Below are positions 1-8,523 of a stretch of DNA of 45,766 nucleotides, piece by piece. The stretch spans positions 1-45,766 of the forward strand of contig CAIXLY010000042.1 of the NCBI GenBank assembly GCA_903920455.1, in the 5' to 3' direction. The position numbers and the translations under genes are program-made. Source of the DNA: an uncultured bacterium. Its GTDB lineage: Bacteria; Bacteroidota; Bacteroidia; Chitinophagales; Chitinophagaceae. The first letter of the stretch is position 1. Every line of letters begins with the position of its first letter. The notes under the pieces were generated by a model, which did not search any database, was not told the origin of the DNA, and saw only the letters and a list, made by a program, of their open reading frames with translations.

Positions 1-76
1 TAACTATAACAGCTCAGATAAAGAAATACGAACTGCAAAATGCATTCAAATCTGTTTTTTTGCTTCTCTTTGCAGC

Positions 77-937
77 ATGTTAAATAAACTGCAGCAAAAG
101 TGGAACGTTTCGTCAATGAAACTGTTTATGATACTTTGCACTTTTGCAATTACAGGTACCTCTACCGCCTATGTTTCGCGCAGCATTACTGCTTGGGTTG
201 GGTTTAATGAAACCACTTTTTGGCTATGGGCATTCTTGCTTCGCCTAACCATACTGATATTCGGATATCAGGTTATTCTATTGATTGTGGCATTTTTATT
301 GGGACAATTCAAGTTTTTCTGGAATTATGAGAAAAAAATCCTTCGCAGGATGGGTGTTCTTCCATATGAACAAATCAACTTGGCCATTTTTGCCTCTGGA
401 AAAGGAAGTAACGCTGAAAAAATAATACAATACTTTGAAAATCAAAAGAATACACATGTTAAGTTAATTGTTTCAAGCCGTCCCGATGCAGGGGTTTTGG
501 ACATCGCTGCCCGCTACGGTATTGAGGCCATGGTACTTGAGAAAAAAAGGTTTGCCGACACCCCAGAATTTATAGAAATACTTAAAAATCAAGGTATTAC
601 GCATATTGTATTGGCAGGTTTCCTATGGAAGGTGCCGCAGCAACTCACTGCCGCTTACCCCAATCGCATTATCAATATACACCCCGCCCTCTTACCTTCC
701 TATGGTGGAAAAGGAATGTACGGAGAGAAAGTACATCAAGCGGTAATTGAGGCAGGCGACAAGGAATCTGGCATCACCATTCATTATGTAGATGATCAAT
801 ATGACAACGGGAAAATCATCTTTCAGAAAAAACTTGAGGTATTGCCAACAGACACTTCGGATAGTCTTGCCGAAAAAATCCATCTCCTTGAACATAAATA
901 CTACCCGTCAGTCATCAAGAAATGGGTGAGAAGATGA
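77..937 (+). CDS. purN: Membrane segment (DUF6787-like) fused to phosphoribosylglycinamide formyltransferase
   Basis: From about residue 100 this 286-residue protein is a PurN, which transfers a formyl group from 10-formyl-THF to GAR in purine synthesis. The glycine-rich loop ASGKGSN is at 106-112. The catalytic Asn and His are N200 and H202 in NIHPALLP, and the catalytic Asp is D243 in YDNG. The GGKGMYG stretch at 210-216 differs from the E. coli sequence. Residues 1-92 hold two or three hydrophobic helices (about 16-34 and 47-78) and resemble the small Bacteroidota membrane proteins called DUF6787. PurN is normally a soluble protein of about 190-215 residues without this segment. An internal ATG at codon 92 (MGVLPYEQ) could start a normal-length soluble PurN. 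The PurN call is firm; the name of the N-terminal family is less certain. Confidence 0.87.
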   Translation: MLNKLQQKWNVSSMKLFMILCTFAITGTSTAYVSRSITAWVGFNETTFWLWAFLLRLTILIFGYQVILLIVAFLLGQFKFFWNYEKKILRRMGVLPYEQINLAIFASGKGSNAEKIIQYFENQKNTHVKLIVSSRPDAGVLDIAARYGIEAMVLEKKRFADTPEFIEILKNQGITHIVLAGFLWKVPQQLTAAYPNRIINIHPALLPSYGGKGMYGEKVHQAVIEAGDKESGITIHYVDDQYDNGKIIFQKKLEVLPTDTSDSLAEKIHLLEHKYYPSVIKKWVRR

Positions 938-999
938 TAACGGATTATCCATCTTCATTATCCGAATTACATTTATATTGACACACACAACTTAAATTA

Positions 1000-1737
1000 T
1001 TGATCCGAGCTGCATTCATTTTAGCATTTTTCCTCACTGCCAGCAACATTCAATCACAAGTTTGGCTGACAGGAAGAGTATATGACTCCACACGAATGGT
1101 ATCAATTGCTGCGGTAAAAGTTACCTCCACAAAAGGACAAATCACATTTACAGACTCCATAGGACGATATGGAATTAGTGTTGACAAAACAGATTCAGTT
1201 GTCTTTACTTACATGGGTAGATCAACCACCTATTTCCCGGTCAAGAATATTAAATACCCTGCAGGATTTGATATCTCTCTCCAACTAAGGGTTAATGATA
1301 GATATCAAACGCTGAAAGAAGTGGTGGTCATCGGAAAATCCTACAGGGAAGACTCAACAGAAAATCGGGAAAAATATAGAAGGATATTTGAATTTGAAGG
1401 AGGCGGACTTCAATTTTCAGGAGCATCGGGGAACCTGGATCCGAATAGCCTGATCAATGCATTCAAGTTTAGAAAAAATAAAGTGATGCGCAGTTTCCAA
1501 AACCGACTGGTTAGGGAAGAGCAGGAAAAATTCGTAGACAGCAGGTTCAACAAATCATTGGTAAGACAAATAACCGGATTGCAGGAGCAAGAACTTGAAA
1601 GGTTCATGCGTTTGTGGCGACCAAGCTACGAACTGACTGCAATAAGTGAAGAGTATCAATTCTATCAATACATTCTTGATGCTTCGAGATATTTTAAGGA
1701 CGGCATCCTGCCCAAGACAAAGTTGTCGGTCCAGTAG
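1000..1737 (+). CDS. Secreted protein with carboxypeptidase-like regulatory domain
   Basis: The 245-residue product starts at a TTG, because no ATG lies upstream of the hydrophobic leader. The leader (IRAAFILAFFLTASNIQSQ) is a signal peptide cut after SQ, as is common in Bacteroidota. Residues 23-105 (WLTGRVYDST, then SIGRYGISVDKTDSVVFTYMG) match the beta-sandwich carboxypeptidase regulatory-like domain that also begins many TonB-dependent receptors. The rest is charged, ends without a barrel or plug, and I do not recognise it. It is a stand-alone periplasmic or envelope protein of unknown role. It lies 62 nt after purN and 59 nt before a secreted hydrolase, so an operon is possible but unproven. 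Confidence 0.75.
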   Translation: MIRAAFILAFFLTASNIQSQVWLTGRVYDSTRMVSIAAVKVTSTKGQITFTDSIGRYGISVDKTDSVVFTYMGRSTTYFPVKNIKYPAGFDISLQLRVNDRYQTLKEVVVIGKSYREDSTENREKYRRIFEFEGGGLQFSGASGNLDPNSLINAFKFRKNKVMRSFQNRLVREEQEKFVDSRFNKSLVRQITGLQEQELERFMRLWRPSYELTAISEEYQFYQYILDASRYFKDGILPKTKLSVQ

Positions 1738-1796
1738 ATCTCGAATTAATACACCTGAAAAGTATTTTGACTACCTTGAAGCAACATTATTATATC

Positions 1797-3071
1797 ATGA
1801 ATAAAATTCTTTTGCTCTTTTTCTTTTCCATCACATTATCGTGCTCATTTGGGCAGTCAACTCAATTCAAGTCCAATCCAGCAAAAATTGATGTTTCAAA
1901 AGACCGACTGCAGATCATTGATAAGAACATGCAGCAATGGGTTGATAAAAAATGGATTAGTGGTGGAGTAGGATTGATTCTTCGCGATGGGAAAGTGATT
2001 TATCACAAAGCAGTGGGATTTGCAAACATGGAAAAAAACATTCCCATGCAAGAGAACAATATCTTTCGTATCGCATCACAAACAAAAGCAATTACAAGTC
2101 TTGCAGTAATGATGCTTTATGAAGAAGGCGCGTTTCTTTTGGATGATCCTATCTCTTCATTCATTCCAGAATTTTCTAATCCTAAAGTTCTTGACAAGTT
2201 CAATGAAAAAGATAGCAGCTATACTACCACACCAGCAATAAGAGAAATCACCATCAGAGATCTGCTCACACATACCTCGGGTATTGGCTATGCACAGATT
2301 GGCTCATCAACTGCAGTTGCAGTATATGCAAAAAATGGTGTTGTGGGTGGGATAGGAATGAAAGAGATCACACTTGCTGAAAATATAAAAAGGCTTGGGC
2401 CCCTTCCCTTGTTCCACCAACCTGGAGAGAAATTTACATATGGCCTTAATACCGATGTGCTGGGTTATCTCGTAGAAGTGGTTTCAGGAATGACCCTTGA
2501 TCAGTTCTTTCAGAAAAAGATCTTTACTCCCCTGGGGATGAAAGACACCTACTTCTATCTTCCCAAGGAAAAATTCTCAAGATTAGTTGCCCTTTACTCA
2601 AATGTCAACGGGAAATTGGCTGAAGCAGAACCTACATTTAATGTCAATGGCACTGTCTATCGTGACTTCCCAATCATGAACCTTGACATGTTCAGTGGAG
2701 GTGGTGGACTGTCCTCAACGATAATGGATTATGCCATCTTCCTTCAAATGATGTTAAATGGAGGAGAATACAACGGCGTCCGCCTACTCAGTCGCAACAG
2801 TGTTCGCATGATGACACAAAATCAAATTGGTGATATCGATATCGGTGCAAATAAATTTGGACTTGGATTTGGCATCACAACAGAAAAAGGGAGCGCACGC
2901 ATACCTACAAATCAAGGAACTTTTGACTGGGGTGGGATCTTTGCCACAACATATTGGGTAGATCCAAAAGAAAAACTGGTGGGATTATTTTTTCAAAACG
3001 CATTTCCTACAGATCACGGAGACGTTTCAGAGCGGTTTAAAGTGCTGGCGTATCAAGCAATAAATGATTAA
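1797..3071 (+). CDS. Secreted serine hydrolase of the beta-lactamase/esterase (S12) family
   Basis: I chose the ATG at 1797, which begins the signal peptide MNKILLLFFFSITLSCSFGQ; an in-frame TTG at 1767 would add ten residues without purpose. The 424-residue protein has the SxxK nucleophile motif SQTK at about 94-97, a DLLTHTSG segment, a tyrosine motif (YGLNTDVLG, about 215) and the C-terminal FDWGG box with the following DPKEKLVG strand. This order matches class C beta-lactamase-fold esterases and D-amino-acid hydrolases. The substrate cannot be read from sequence. The YGL rather than YxN motif favours an esterase or peptidase over an antibiotic-degrading enzyme. The protein is probably periplasmic. 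Confidence 0.88.
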   Translation: MNKILLLFFFSITLSCSFGQSTQFKSNPAKIDVSKDRLQIIDKNMQQWVDKKWISGGVGLILRDGKVIYHKAVGFANMEKNIPMQENNIFRIASQTKAITSLAVMMLYEEGAFLLDDPISSFIPEFSNPKVLDKFNEKDSSYTTTPAIREITIRDLLTHTSGIGYAQIGSSTAVAVYAKNGVVGGIGMKEITLAENIKRLGPLPLFHQPGEKFTYGLNTDVLGYLVEVVSGMTLDQFFQKKIFTPLGMKDTYFYLPKEKFSRLVALYSNVNGKLAEAEPTFNVNGTVYRDFPIMNLDMFSGGGGLSSTIMDYAIFLQMMLNGGEYNGVRLLSRNSVRMMTQNQIGDIDIGANKFGLGFGITTEKGSARIPTNQGTFDWGGIFATTYWVDPKEKLVGLFFQNAFPTDHGDVSERFKVLAYQAIND

Positions 3072-3074
3072 ACA

Positions 3075-3131
3075 ATGAAAAAATATCTATGCCTCCTTGA
3101 ATGTTTATTGCTCTGCGCATCGAATACATAG
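3075..3131 (+). pseudogene. Possible remnant of a signal-peptide-bearing gene
   Basis: Four bases after the hydrolase stop there is an 18-codon reading frame, MKKYLCLLECLLLCASNT. It has the KK start, Leu-rich core and Cys-Ala end of an export signal, then a TAG. The following 140 nt have no open frame that continues it. It may be the eroded 5' end of a lost secreted protein or lipoprotein, or a chance ORF. The evidence is only its composition and position. Confidence 0.25.
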
Positions 3132-3274
3132 CTTGGGAAAAGAGGATATAGCAACATTGATATAAAAAAGATACTTGGTAGAAATTTCATCAGGGTATTT
3201 AGATAAAATCAACCTTAATTTGTGAAATGTATAAAACCATCAATAACCCAATATTTAAAATAAAGTCAGCATAT

Positions 3275-4099
3275 ATGAAAAAGATATTATTTGTGTTAGC
3301 CGCAATAAGCGTTTTCGGCAGTGTCAGTTCCCAGGATTTTGGACTGCAACTTTACTCTTTGAGAAACCAATTAAAAAAAGATTTTAAGGGGGGCTTGGAC
3401 AGCATCCATGAATTTGGGATTCGCAACGTAGAAGGAAATGAGTTTTATGGCATCACGCCTGAAAAGTTCAGAAAGGGAATAGACGAACAAGGATTAAAAC
3501 TTGTAAGCTTTGCTGTTGATTATGACGACCTTAAAAAGGACCTCACACCAGTGATACAAAGAGCAAGATTATTGGGCGTATCTTTTTTGGTGTGTTATTG
3601 GATACCACACAAGAGCAGCAACTTTGATATGTCGAATGTAGATGAAGCAGCAGCAATATTTAATCAAGCAGGAAAAATATTGAAGGAAAATGGAATACAA
3701 CTTTGCTATCATAACCACGGGTATGAATTTCAGCCTTCTGCCAATGGTACACTTTTTGGTGATTTGCTTATGAAAACCAACCCGGATTATGTAAGCTATG
3801 AGCTTGATGTTTTTTGGGCAAAGCAAGGCTGTGTAGATCCAGTACAATTGATGAAGAAATATCCATCACGCTTTATGTTGATGCACCTCAAAGACCGTCA
3901 GATAGGCACAAGGTGTGATTTAAGCGGTAATGCCAACGAAGAAACAAATGTTGTACTTGGCAATGGCGATGTAAACATCAAAAAAGTAATGCGGGCTGCA
4001 AAAAAAACCAATGTGAAGTATTTTTTCATCGAAGATGAATCCACCCGTGTAATGCAACAAATACCTCAAAGTCTTGGCTATCTGAAGTCGCTTAAATAA
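3275..4099 (+). CDS. Secreted sugar phosphate isomerase/epimerase-like TIM barrel
   Basis: The start at 3275 gives a clean signal peptide (MKKILFVLAAISVFGSVSSQ); the in-frame ATG 48 nt upstream would only prepend a polar tail. The 274-residue product is a xylose-isomerase-like/AP-endonuclease-2 family TIM barrel. Likely metal-binding segments appear in order: VEGNEFYG, CYHNHGYEF, YELDVFWAKQG, MHLKDR and FFIEDES. Bacteroidota often carry exported members of this family near DUF1080 proteins and sugar dehydrogenases. A role in isomerising or epimerising a sugar in the periplasm fits, but the substrate is unknown. It appears to be the last gene of the leftmost plus-strand group. Confidence 0.87.
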   Translation: MKKILFVLAAISVFGSVSSQDFGLQLYSLRNQLKKDFKGGLDSIHEFGIRNVEGNEFYGITPEKFRKGIDEQGLKLVSFAVDYDDLKKDLTPVIQRARLLGVSFLVCYWIPHKSSNFDMSNVDEAAAIFNQAGKILKENGIQLCYHNHGYEFQPSANGTLFGDLLMKTNPDYVSYELDVFWAKQGCVDPVQLMKKYPSRFMLMHLKDRQIGTRCDLSGNANEETNVVLGNGDVNIKKVMRAAKKTNVKYFFIEDESTRVMQQIPQSLGYLKSLK

Positions 4100-4157
4100 A
4101 GCATGAAATATCTGATGCTGGACCGCAGGTTGTTTTGATAAAGTATTTCAATGAATA

Positions 4158-4520
4158 TTAAGCCTGATCTTCTTTGTTGTATTTCCTGTCAACCGCTTCA
4201 AGAAGGGATGTTGTTATGGAAACAATCAGACTGAAAAACAATGCAGCTCCAAAAGAATCTACTTTAAAGCCATCAACAAAATAAGCACCCATCATCACAA
4301 TGATGGCATTCACCACAAAAAGAAAAAGCCCTAACGTCAATATCGTAAATGGTATGGTGAAAATAATCAGTATAGGGCGAATAAATATGTTCAGCAAGGT
4401 GATCACAGTGGCAGCAGCCAATGCAGTGAAAAAATCATGAACCTCTACTCCAGGAACAATTTTACCTGCTACAATCACAGCTAGCCATGTAAAAAAAAGA
4501 CGGATGAGATATTTTTTCAT
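4158..4520 (-). CDS. YvlD/phage-holin-4-type small membrane protein
   Basis: A 120-residue integral membrane protein with four hydrophobic helices (about 6-24, 28-48, 53-75 and 85-108). The LLNIFIRPILIIFTIPFTILTLGLF core is diagnostic of the family containing B. subtilis YvlD (once named phage holin family 4). These are chromosomal membrane proteins of unknown function, not evidence of a prophage. The tail is charged (DRKYNKEDQA). The gene is 93 nt downstream of the M16 peptidase pair in the same direction and may be co-transcribed with it. Confidence 0.85.
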   Translation of the reverse strand: MKKYLIRLFFTWLAVIVAGKIVPGVEVHDFFTALAAATVITLLNIFIRPILIIFTIPFTILTLGLFLFVVNAIIVMMGAYFVDGFKVDSFGAALFFSLIVSITTSLLEAVDRKYNKEDQA

Positions 4521-4613
4521 TAAAACTGAATTAAGATTTCAAGTAAGGAACATAACGCATGCGAATAGTTGAAAGAAAAATCACCAAGCATATTGGCATG
4601 ATTCAATCAAATC

Positions 4614-5894
4614 TTAGACCACAACCAGTTCGTAAAACTCCTCAGGATTTAAATACTTTATAGCCATCTTATTCAACTCGCTTGCATCAATATGCTTGAT
4701 AGTATCAACAGCATTATAAAAGTACTTTTCATCCAATCCGTTCAGTATTAAATTTTTCCACCTTCCAATAATTTGAAAAGGACCATCAAGATCACCAAGC
4801 AATGTACCAATGAGGTAGTTTTTAACAAGCAGCAACTCGTCATTACCAATTTCCCCTTCTCTCAATCGTTGCATTTCATGATAGACCTCTTTCACAGTTG
4901 CCTCACACACTTCTCTTCCTGCCTCGGTACTAATCATCCAGGCACCGCCATGAATATGATTAACCAGAAAACTATAGATCCCATAAGTATATCCCTTGTC
5001 CTCCCTAATATTGGTCATTAGCCTCGATCCAAAAAAACCACCAAACAAAGCATTCAACACCTGCACTTTAGGAAAGTCGGGATGGGTTCTTGTAGGAAAA
5101 GGCCTGGCGATACGCACCGAACCCTGAACGCCATCAACATCATTAATAATGTTCCACTGCTTTTGATCCGCTGCAACAATTTCATGTTTCGGCTCTACAA
5201 TTGCTTGTTGATTGAATGGAAGACCACCAAAAAAATCATTCATTAATTTCTCAAAGTGCGGCGGCAGAATCCCTGCAGAAAAAATCGTGCAGTGACCAGT
5301 TTTATAATACTGGGCATAATAAACCTCGAGTTCAGATTTGCTAATCGCATCATAGTCTTCGACAGCACTGTATACACCATAAGGATGGTTAATCCCGAAC
5401 AGCAATTCATCGATTTTTCTTCCTGCAATAAAATCACATTTCTTTAGGTTTACCGCCAACTTCTGTTTCATGTTCTGCCGATAGATATTCAATTCTTCTT
5501 CGGGAAACACGGCATCTGTAAACAACTCCTGAACCAACGGCAATACATTTTCAAGATGCCTTGATAAACAGTGAAGCGTTACTACAGCAGTTTCATTATA
5601 GCAACTGCGGCTCAGGTAGGCGCCATAAAAATCAACATACTCATTGATCTGATACGCAGTACGTTTTTTAGTACCATTTTTGATCAGAAAATTTGTCGCC
5701 GATGAAAGATTTTTTTTCTTCTCGAACCAATTCCCTGCTTTAAAGACCCACTCAATTTGTACTACTTCCTCGGTTCCTGCATTGAGACTATATACATCAA
5801 CCCCATTGGCCAACTTGAATTGATCGGGATGCTTAAGGACTAACTTGTATTCCACCGCATCTTTAATATGAGGGGCTATTTTTCTGTCTGGCAT
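4614..5894 (-). CDS. M16 peptidase, non-catalytic partner subunit
   Basis: A 426-residue M16-fold protein. Where family members carry the zinc motif HxxEH, this one reads SATNFLIKNG (about 65-74), so it cannot bind catalytic zinc. It keeps the C-terminal segment with the conserved Arg/Tyr pair used for substrate binding (NIREDKGYTYGIYSF, roughly residues 289-308). This matches the known division of labour in heterodimeric bacterial M16B proteases, where one chain supplies zinc and the other the R/Y pair. The gene begins 23 nt after its catalytic partner ends, so the two are almost certainly one operon. Its likely job is degrading unfolded or small peptides as a dimer with the upstream product. 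Confidence 0.9.
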   Translation of the reverse strand: MPDRKIAPHIKDAVEYKLVLKHPDQFKLANGVDVYSLNAGTEEVVQIEWVFKAGNWFEKKKNLSSATNFLIKNGTKKRTAYQINEYVDFYGAYLSRSCYNETAVVTLHCLSRHLENVLPLVQELFTDAVFPEEELNIYRQNMKQKLAVNLKKCDFIAGRKIDELLFGINHPYGVYSAVEDYDAISKSELEVYYAQYYKTGHCTIFSAGILPPHFEKLMNDFFGGLPFNQQAIVEPKHEIVAADQKQWNIINDVDGVQGSVRIARPFPTRTHPDFPKVQVLNALFGGFFGSRLMTNIREDKGYTYGIYSFLVNHIHGGAWMISTEAGREVCEATVKEVYHEMQRLREGEIGNDELLLVKNYLIGTLLGDLDGPFQIIGRWKNLILNGLDEKYFYNAVDTIKHIDASELNKMAIKYLNPEEFYELVVV

Positions 5895-5917
5895 GTAATA
5901 ATTTTACTGTTTACTGA

Positions 5918-7156
5918 TTAATTCTCTGCTAGGTACCAAAGCGTGTTGCTGTTGGATGGAACCAATATCTGGTTGGCCAAACGATTAAGGTCTGTGACAG
6001 TTACCTCTTGGTATTTTTTAAATTCGGTATTCATCATTTCCCCATCGCCAAGCAATTCATAGTAGGCAAGACTGCCGGCCCTATTCATCACACTCATGTC
6101 TTCAAAAGCCATCACACTTTCCGTCTTGTTTTGTACTTTTTGTAACTCCCGCTCATCAATCAAATGCTGTTTTACCTTATCCAGTTCCTTCTCTATGGCA
6201 TCCTCTGCATCTTTCATTGCAACCCCTTTAACAAGCTGTCCCTCAATGGTAATAATGCCATTATCCAAGCTTCCAAAATGAAAGCAATTGATGCCAGAGA
6301 ATAATTGTTGCTCTTTAACTAGTGCTTGATAAAGCCTGGAAGACGCACCCCCACCAAGAATATCAGTTAGCAAATCAGTAGCATAATAGTCGTCATCAAG
6401 CCTGCCACACATATGCCAGGTTTTGTAGATGGCATCAAGCGGCACTTTTCTGTGAACAGTCATTCTCCTCTCTTCCTGCTGCTCCTCTTCCTTAGGAAGC
6501 ATGCGGATATATTTCTCCCCAGAGGGGATATCCCCGAACCATTTTTCAGCAAGCAGCCTTACATTATCTATGGTTACATTTCCTGCAACAACAAGAATTG
6601 CGTTTGAAGGAGTATAGTGCTTGAAAAAAAATTGTTTGACATCTTCAAGGGTTGCATTCTCCACATGCGACAACTCTTTCCCAATCGTCATCCAACGATA
6701 CGGGTGATTTTTATACGTGAGCCCTCGCATGATATGCCAAACATCTCCATAGGGCTTATTGATATAATGTTCCTTGAATTCCTCACAGACTACTTTTCGT
6801 TGTACGTCCAAACTCTTCTTGCCGAAAGCCAGACTTAACATGCGATCACTTTCAAGCCAAAAAGCGGTTTCAAGATTTTCTGCAGGCAGCTGGCAATAAT
6901 AATTTGTCAGGTCATTCGTCGTATATGCATTGTTTTCACCACCTGCCAGTTGAAGAGGATCATCGTAATCGGGAATATGTACAGACCCCCCAAACATGAG
7001 GTGCTCAAACAAGTGGGCAAAGCCAGTCTGCTCTGGATTCTCATCGCGCGCGCCAACGTCATACAACACATTGACCACGGCCATCGGGGTGCTCTGATCT
7101 GTATGAACCAAGACCTTAAGTCCATTTCCAAGCATGAATCGTTCAAATCGTATCAT
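5918..7156 (-). CDS. M16 zinc peptidase, catalytic subunit
   Basis: A 412-residue insulinase-family peptidase. The inverted zinc motif HLFEH is at 48-52 and the third ligand is E129 in CEEFKEH, giving the HxxEH-x76-E spacing of the family. The C-terminal half lacks a clear R/Y substrate pair: the corresponding stretch reads LFSGINCFHFGSLDNG. It should therefore need the partner encoded just downstream. There is no signal peptide, so it is probably cytoplasmic or exported by a non-Sec route. A complete Bacteroidota-type promoter ends only 4 nt before its ATG. Confidence 0.93.
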   Translation of the reverse strand: MIRFERFMLGNGLKVLVHTDQSTPMAVVNVLYDVGARDENPEQTGFAHLFEHLMFGGSVHIPDYDDPLQLAGGENNAYTTNDLTNYYCQLPAENLETAFWLESDRMLSLAFGKKSLDVQRKVVCEEFKEHYINKPYGDVWHIMRGLTYKNHPYRWMTIGKELSHVENATLEDVKQFFFKHYTPSNAILVVAGNVTIDNVRLLAEKWFGDIPSGEKYIRMLPKEEEQQEERRMTVHRKVPLDAIYKTWHMCGRLDDDYYATDLLTDILGGGASSRLYQALVKEQQLFSGINCFHFGSLDNGIITIEGQLVKGVAMKDAEDAIEKELDKVKQHLIDERELQKVQNKTESVMAFEDMSVMNRAGSLAYYELLGDGEMMNTEFKKYQEVTVTDLNRLANQILVPSNSNTLWYLAEN

Positions 7157-7160
7157 GGTG

Positions 7161-7192
7161 CAAAAGTAAACAAATGAAAAATGTCAGCTCAA
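7161..7192 (-). promoter_or_regulatory. Promoter of the M16 peptidase pair
   Basis: On the minus strand, TTG (7192-7190), a 21-nt spacer and TACTTTTG (7168-7161) match the Bacteroidota -33/-7 consensus (TTG, then TAnnTTTG). Only four bases (CACC) separate the -7 element from the ATG at 7156. The predicted transcript would start at or within a few bases of the start codon. Confidence 0.6.
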
Positions 7193-7266
7193 TCAATCTG
7201 AAGAAACGAATAAAAGCAGAATCTATTCAACACTCATTTATTCTCGAATTTAAACTATTGATGCCC

Positions 7267-7274
7267 TAACTTTG
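7267..7274 (+). promoter_or_regulatory. Candidate -7 element of mqnC
   Basis: TAACTTTG is a perfect match to TAnnTTTG, 11 nt before the mqnC ATG. I found no clear TTG at the expected distance upstream, so only half of the promoter is supported. Confidence 0.4.
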
Positions 7275-7285
7275 TTTGCTATACA

Positions 7286-8422
7286 ATGGAAACCATGTAC
7301 GATCTCAATAATTTATACGAAAAAGCACTCCAGCTTGAGTTTCTAACTGCCGAAGAGGGTTTGTTTCTATTCAAAGAAGCGCCCCTTGCTGAACTGATGC
7401 AGGTCGCAGACCAACTCAGAAAAAAACAAGTCCCACACGGTAAGGTCAGCTGGCAAATAGACAGAAATGTAAACACCACGAATGTTTGCATTGCAAACTG
7501 CAAATTCTGTAATTTCTACCGTATACCCGGCCATGCAGAAGCATACATCACCACGATGGATACCTACAGAGAGAAAATAAAGGAAACCATTCAGTGGGGT
7601 GGCGATCAGTTGTTGCTACAAGGTGGCCATCATCCGGACCTTGGACTAAAATATTACACAGATACTTTTCGTGCGATAAAGAGTGAATTTCCGGACATCC
7701 GCCTTCATGCGCTCGGTCCACCTGAAATTGCCCACATCACTAAAATTGAAAAGTCGACACACCGGGAAATTCTCTCTGCCTTGAAAGAAGCAGGGCTCAA
7801 CTCTCTCCCTGGCGCTGGGGCTGAAATACTGGTAGACCGTGTACGAAAGTTGGTGAGCAATGGAAAATGTGGAGCTCAGGAATGGCTGGATGTGATGGCT
7901 GAAGCCCATCAACAAAACATCACCACCTCTGCAACGATGATGTTTGGACATGTTGAAACACTAGAAGAAAGATTTGAGCACCTCATAAAAATTCGTGAAG
8001 TACAATCAAAAAAACCTGAAAAAGCCAATGGGTTCCTTGCCTTTATCCCGTGGACCTTTCAGGACGTAGATACCTTGCTCACGAAAATTCGTGGCGTGCA
8101 GAATCTAACTACGGGTGAAGAATACATAAGAATGATTGCGATCAGCAGGATTATGTTGCCAAATATCAAAAACATACAGGCATCATGGCTTACCGTAGGG
8201 AAAAAGATTGCACAGATTTGTTTACATGCAGGGGCAAATGATTTCGGCAGCATCATGCTGGAAGAGAATGTGGTCAGTGCAGCGGGTGCGCCACACCGTT
8301 TTACCTATAAGTCAATACAAGAATCCATCAGAGAAGCGGGATTCGAACCACAACTAAGAACTCAGGAATATGAGTGGAGAAAACTACCGGAAAATATCGA
8401 AGAGCAAGTGATTAATTACTAG
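7286..8422 (+). CDS. mqnC: Cyclic dehypoxanthinyl futalosine synthase
   Basis: A 378-residue radical SAM enzyme of the futalosine route to menaquinone. MqnC cyclises dehypoxanthinyl futalosine. The cluster motif CIANCKFC places cysteines at 68, 72 and 75 (CX3CX2C), followed by NFYRIPGHAEAY. Other MqnC hallmarks are LLQGGHHPDLGL, LHALGPPEI, SLPGAGAEILVDRVR, TTSATMMFGHVET, FIPWTFQ, IQASWLTVG and GANDFGSIMLEENVVSAAG. The sister enzyme MqnE has different sequence at these places. ATGs occur at codons 1 and 4 and either may be used. No other menaquinone gene lies in the window. Confidence 0.92.
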   Translation: METMYDLNNLYEKALQLEFLTAEEGLFLFKEAPLAELMQVADQLRKKQVPHGKVSWQIDRNVNTTNVCIANCKFCNFYRIPGHAEAYITTMDTYREKIKETIQWGGDQLLLQGGHHPDLGLKYYTDTFRAIKSEFPDIRLHALGPPEIAHITKIEKSTHREILSALKEAGLNSLPGAGAEILVDRVRKLVSNGKCGAQEWLDVMAEAHQQNITTSATMMFGHVETLEERFEHLIKIREVQSKKPEKANGFLAFIPWTFQDVDTLLTKIRGVQNLTTGEEYIRMIAISRIMLPNIKNIQASWLTVGKKIAQICLHAGANDFGSIMLEENVVSAAGAPHRFTYKSIQESIREAGFEPQLRTQEYEWRKLPENIEEQVINY

Positions 8423-8440
8423 GCTGGGAGTTGAAGTAGG

Positions 8441-8523
8441 GTTGAGAGAAGTTGAGGGAAGTTTAGAAAGGTTTAAAAGCAACATCTCAACCTCTCTAAA
8501 CTTCTCTAAACATTTCTAAACTC
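8441..8523. repeat. Inverted repeat built from 10-nt units (copy 1)
   Basis: The left arm is a run of degenerate 10-mers (GTTGAGAGAA, GTTGAGGGAA, GTTTAGAAAG, then GTTTAAAAG). The right arm carries the complementary units (CCTCTCTAAA, CTTCTCTAAA, CATTTCTAAA). The arms are separated by a few bases around 8480 and could form a long imperfect hairpin between two convergent genes. The right arm reaches 8518 and includes the stop codon (TAG in GTTTAG) of the minus-strand gene. A related copy lies at 22149-22283. Confidence 0.75.

Noticed and set aside
1797-3071. Beta-lactamase-fold protein as an antibiotic resistance gene
   Set aside because: Motif details (YGL, DWGG) fit esterase-like S12 hydrolases; there is no sign of mobility.
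4158-4520. Phage holin family gene as a sign of a prophage
   Set aside because: The YvlD/holin-4 family is mostly chromosomal in bacteria, and no other phage gene is nearby.
8441-8523. Regular 10-nt repeats as a small CRISPR array
   Set aside because: Units are adjacent with no spacers and are arranged as an inverted repeat; no cas genes are present.
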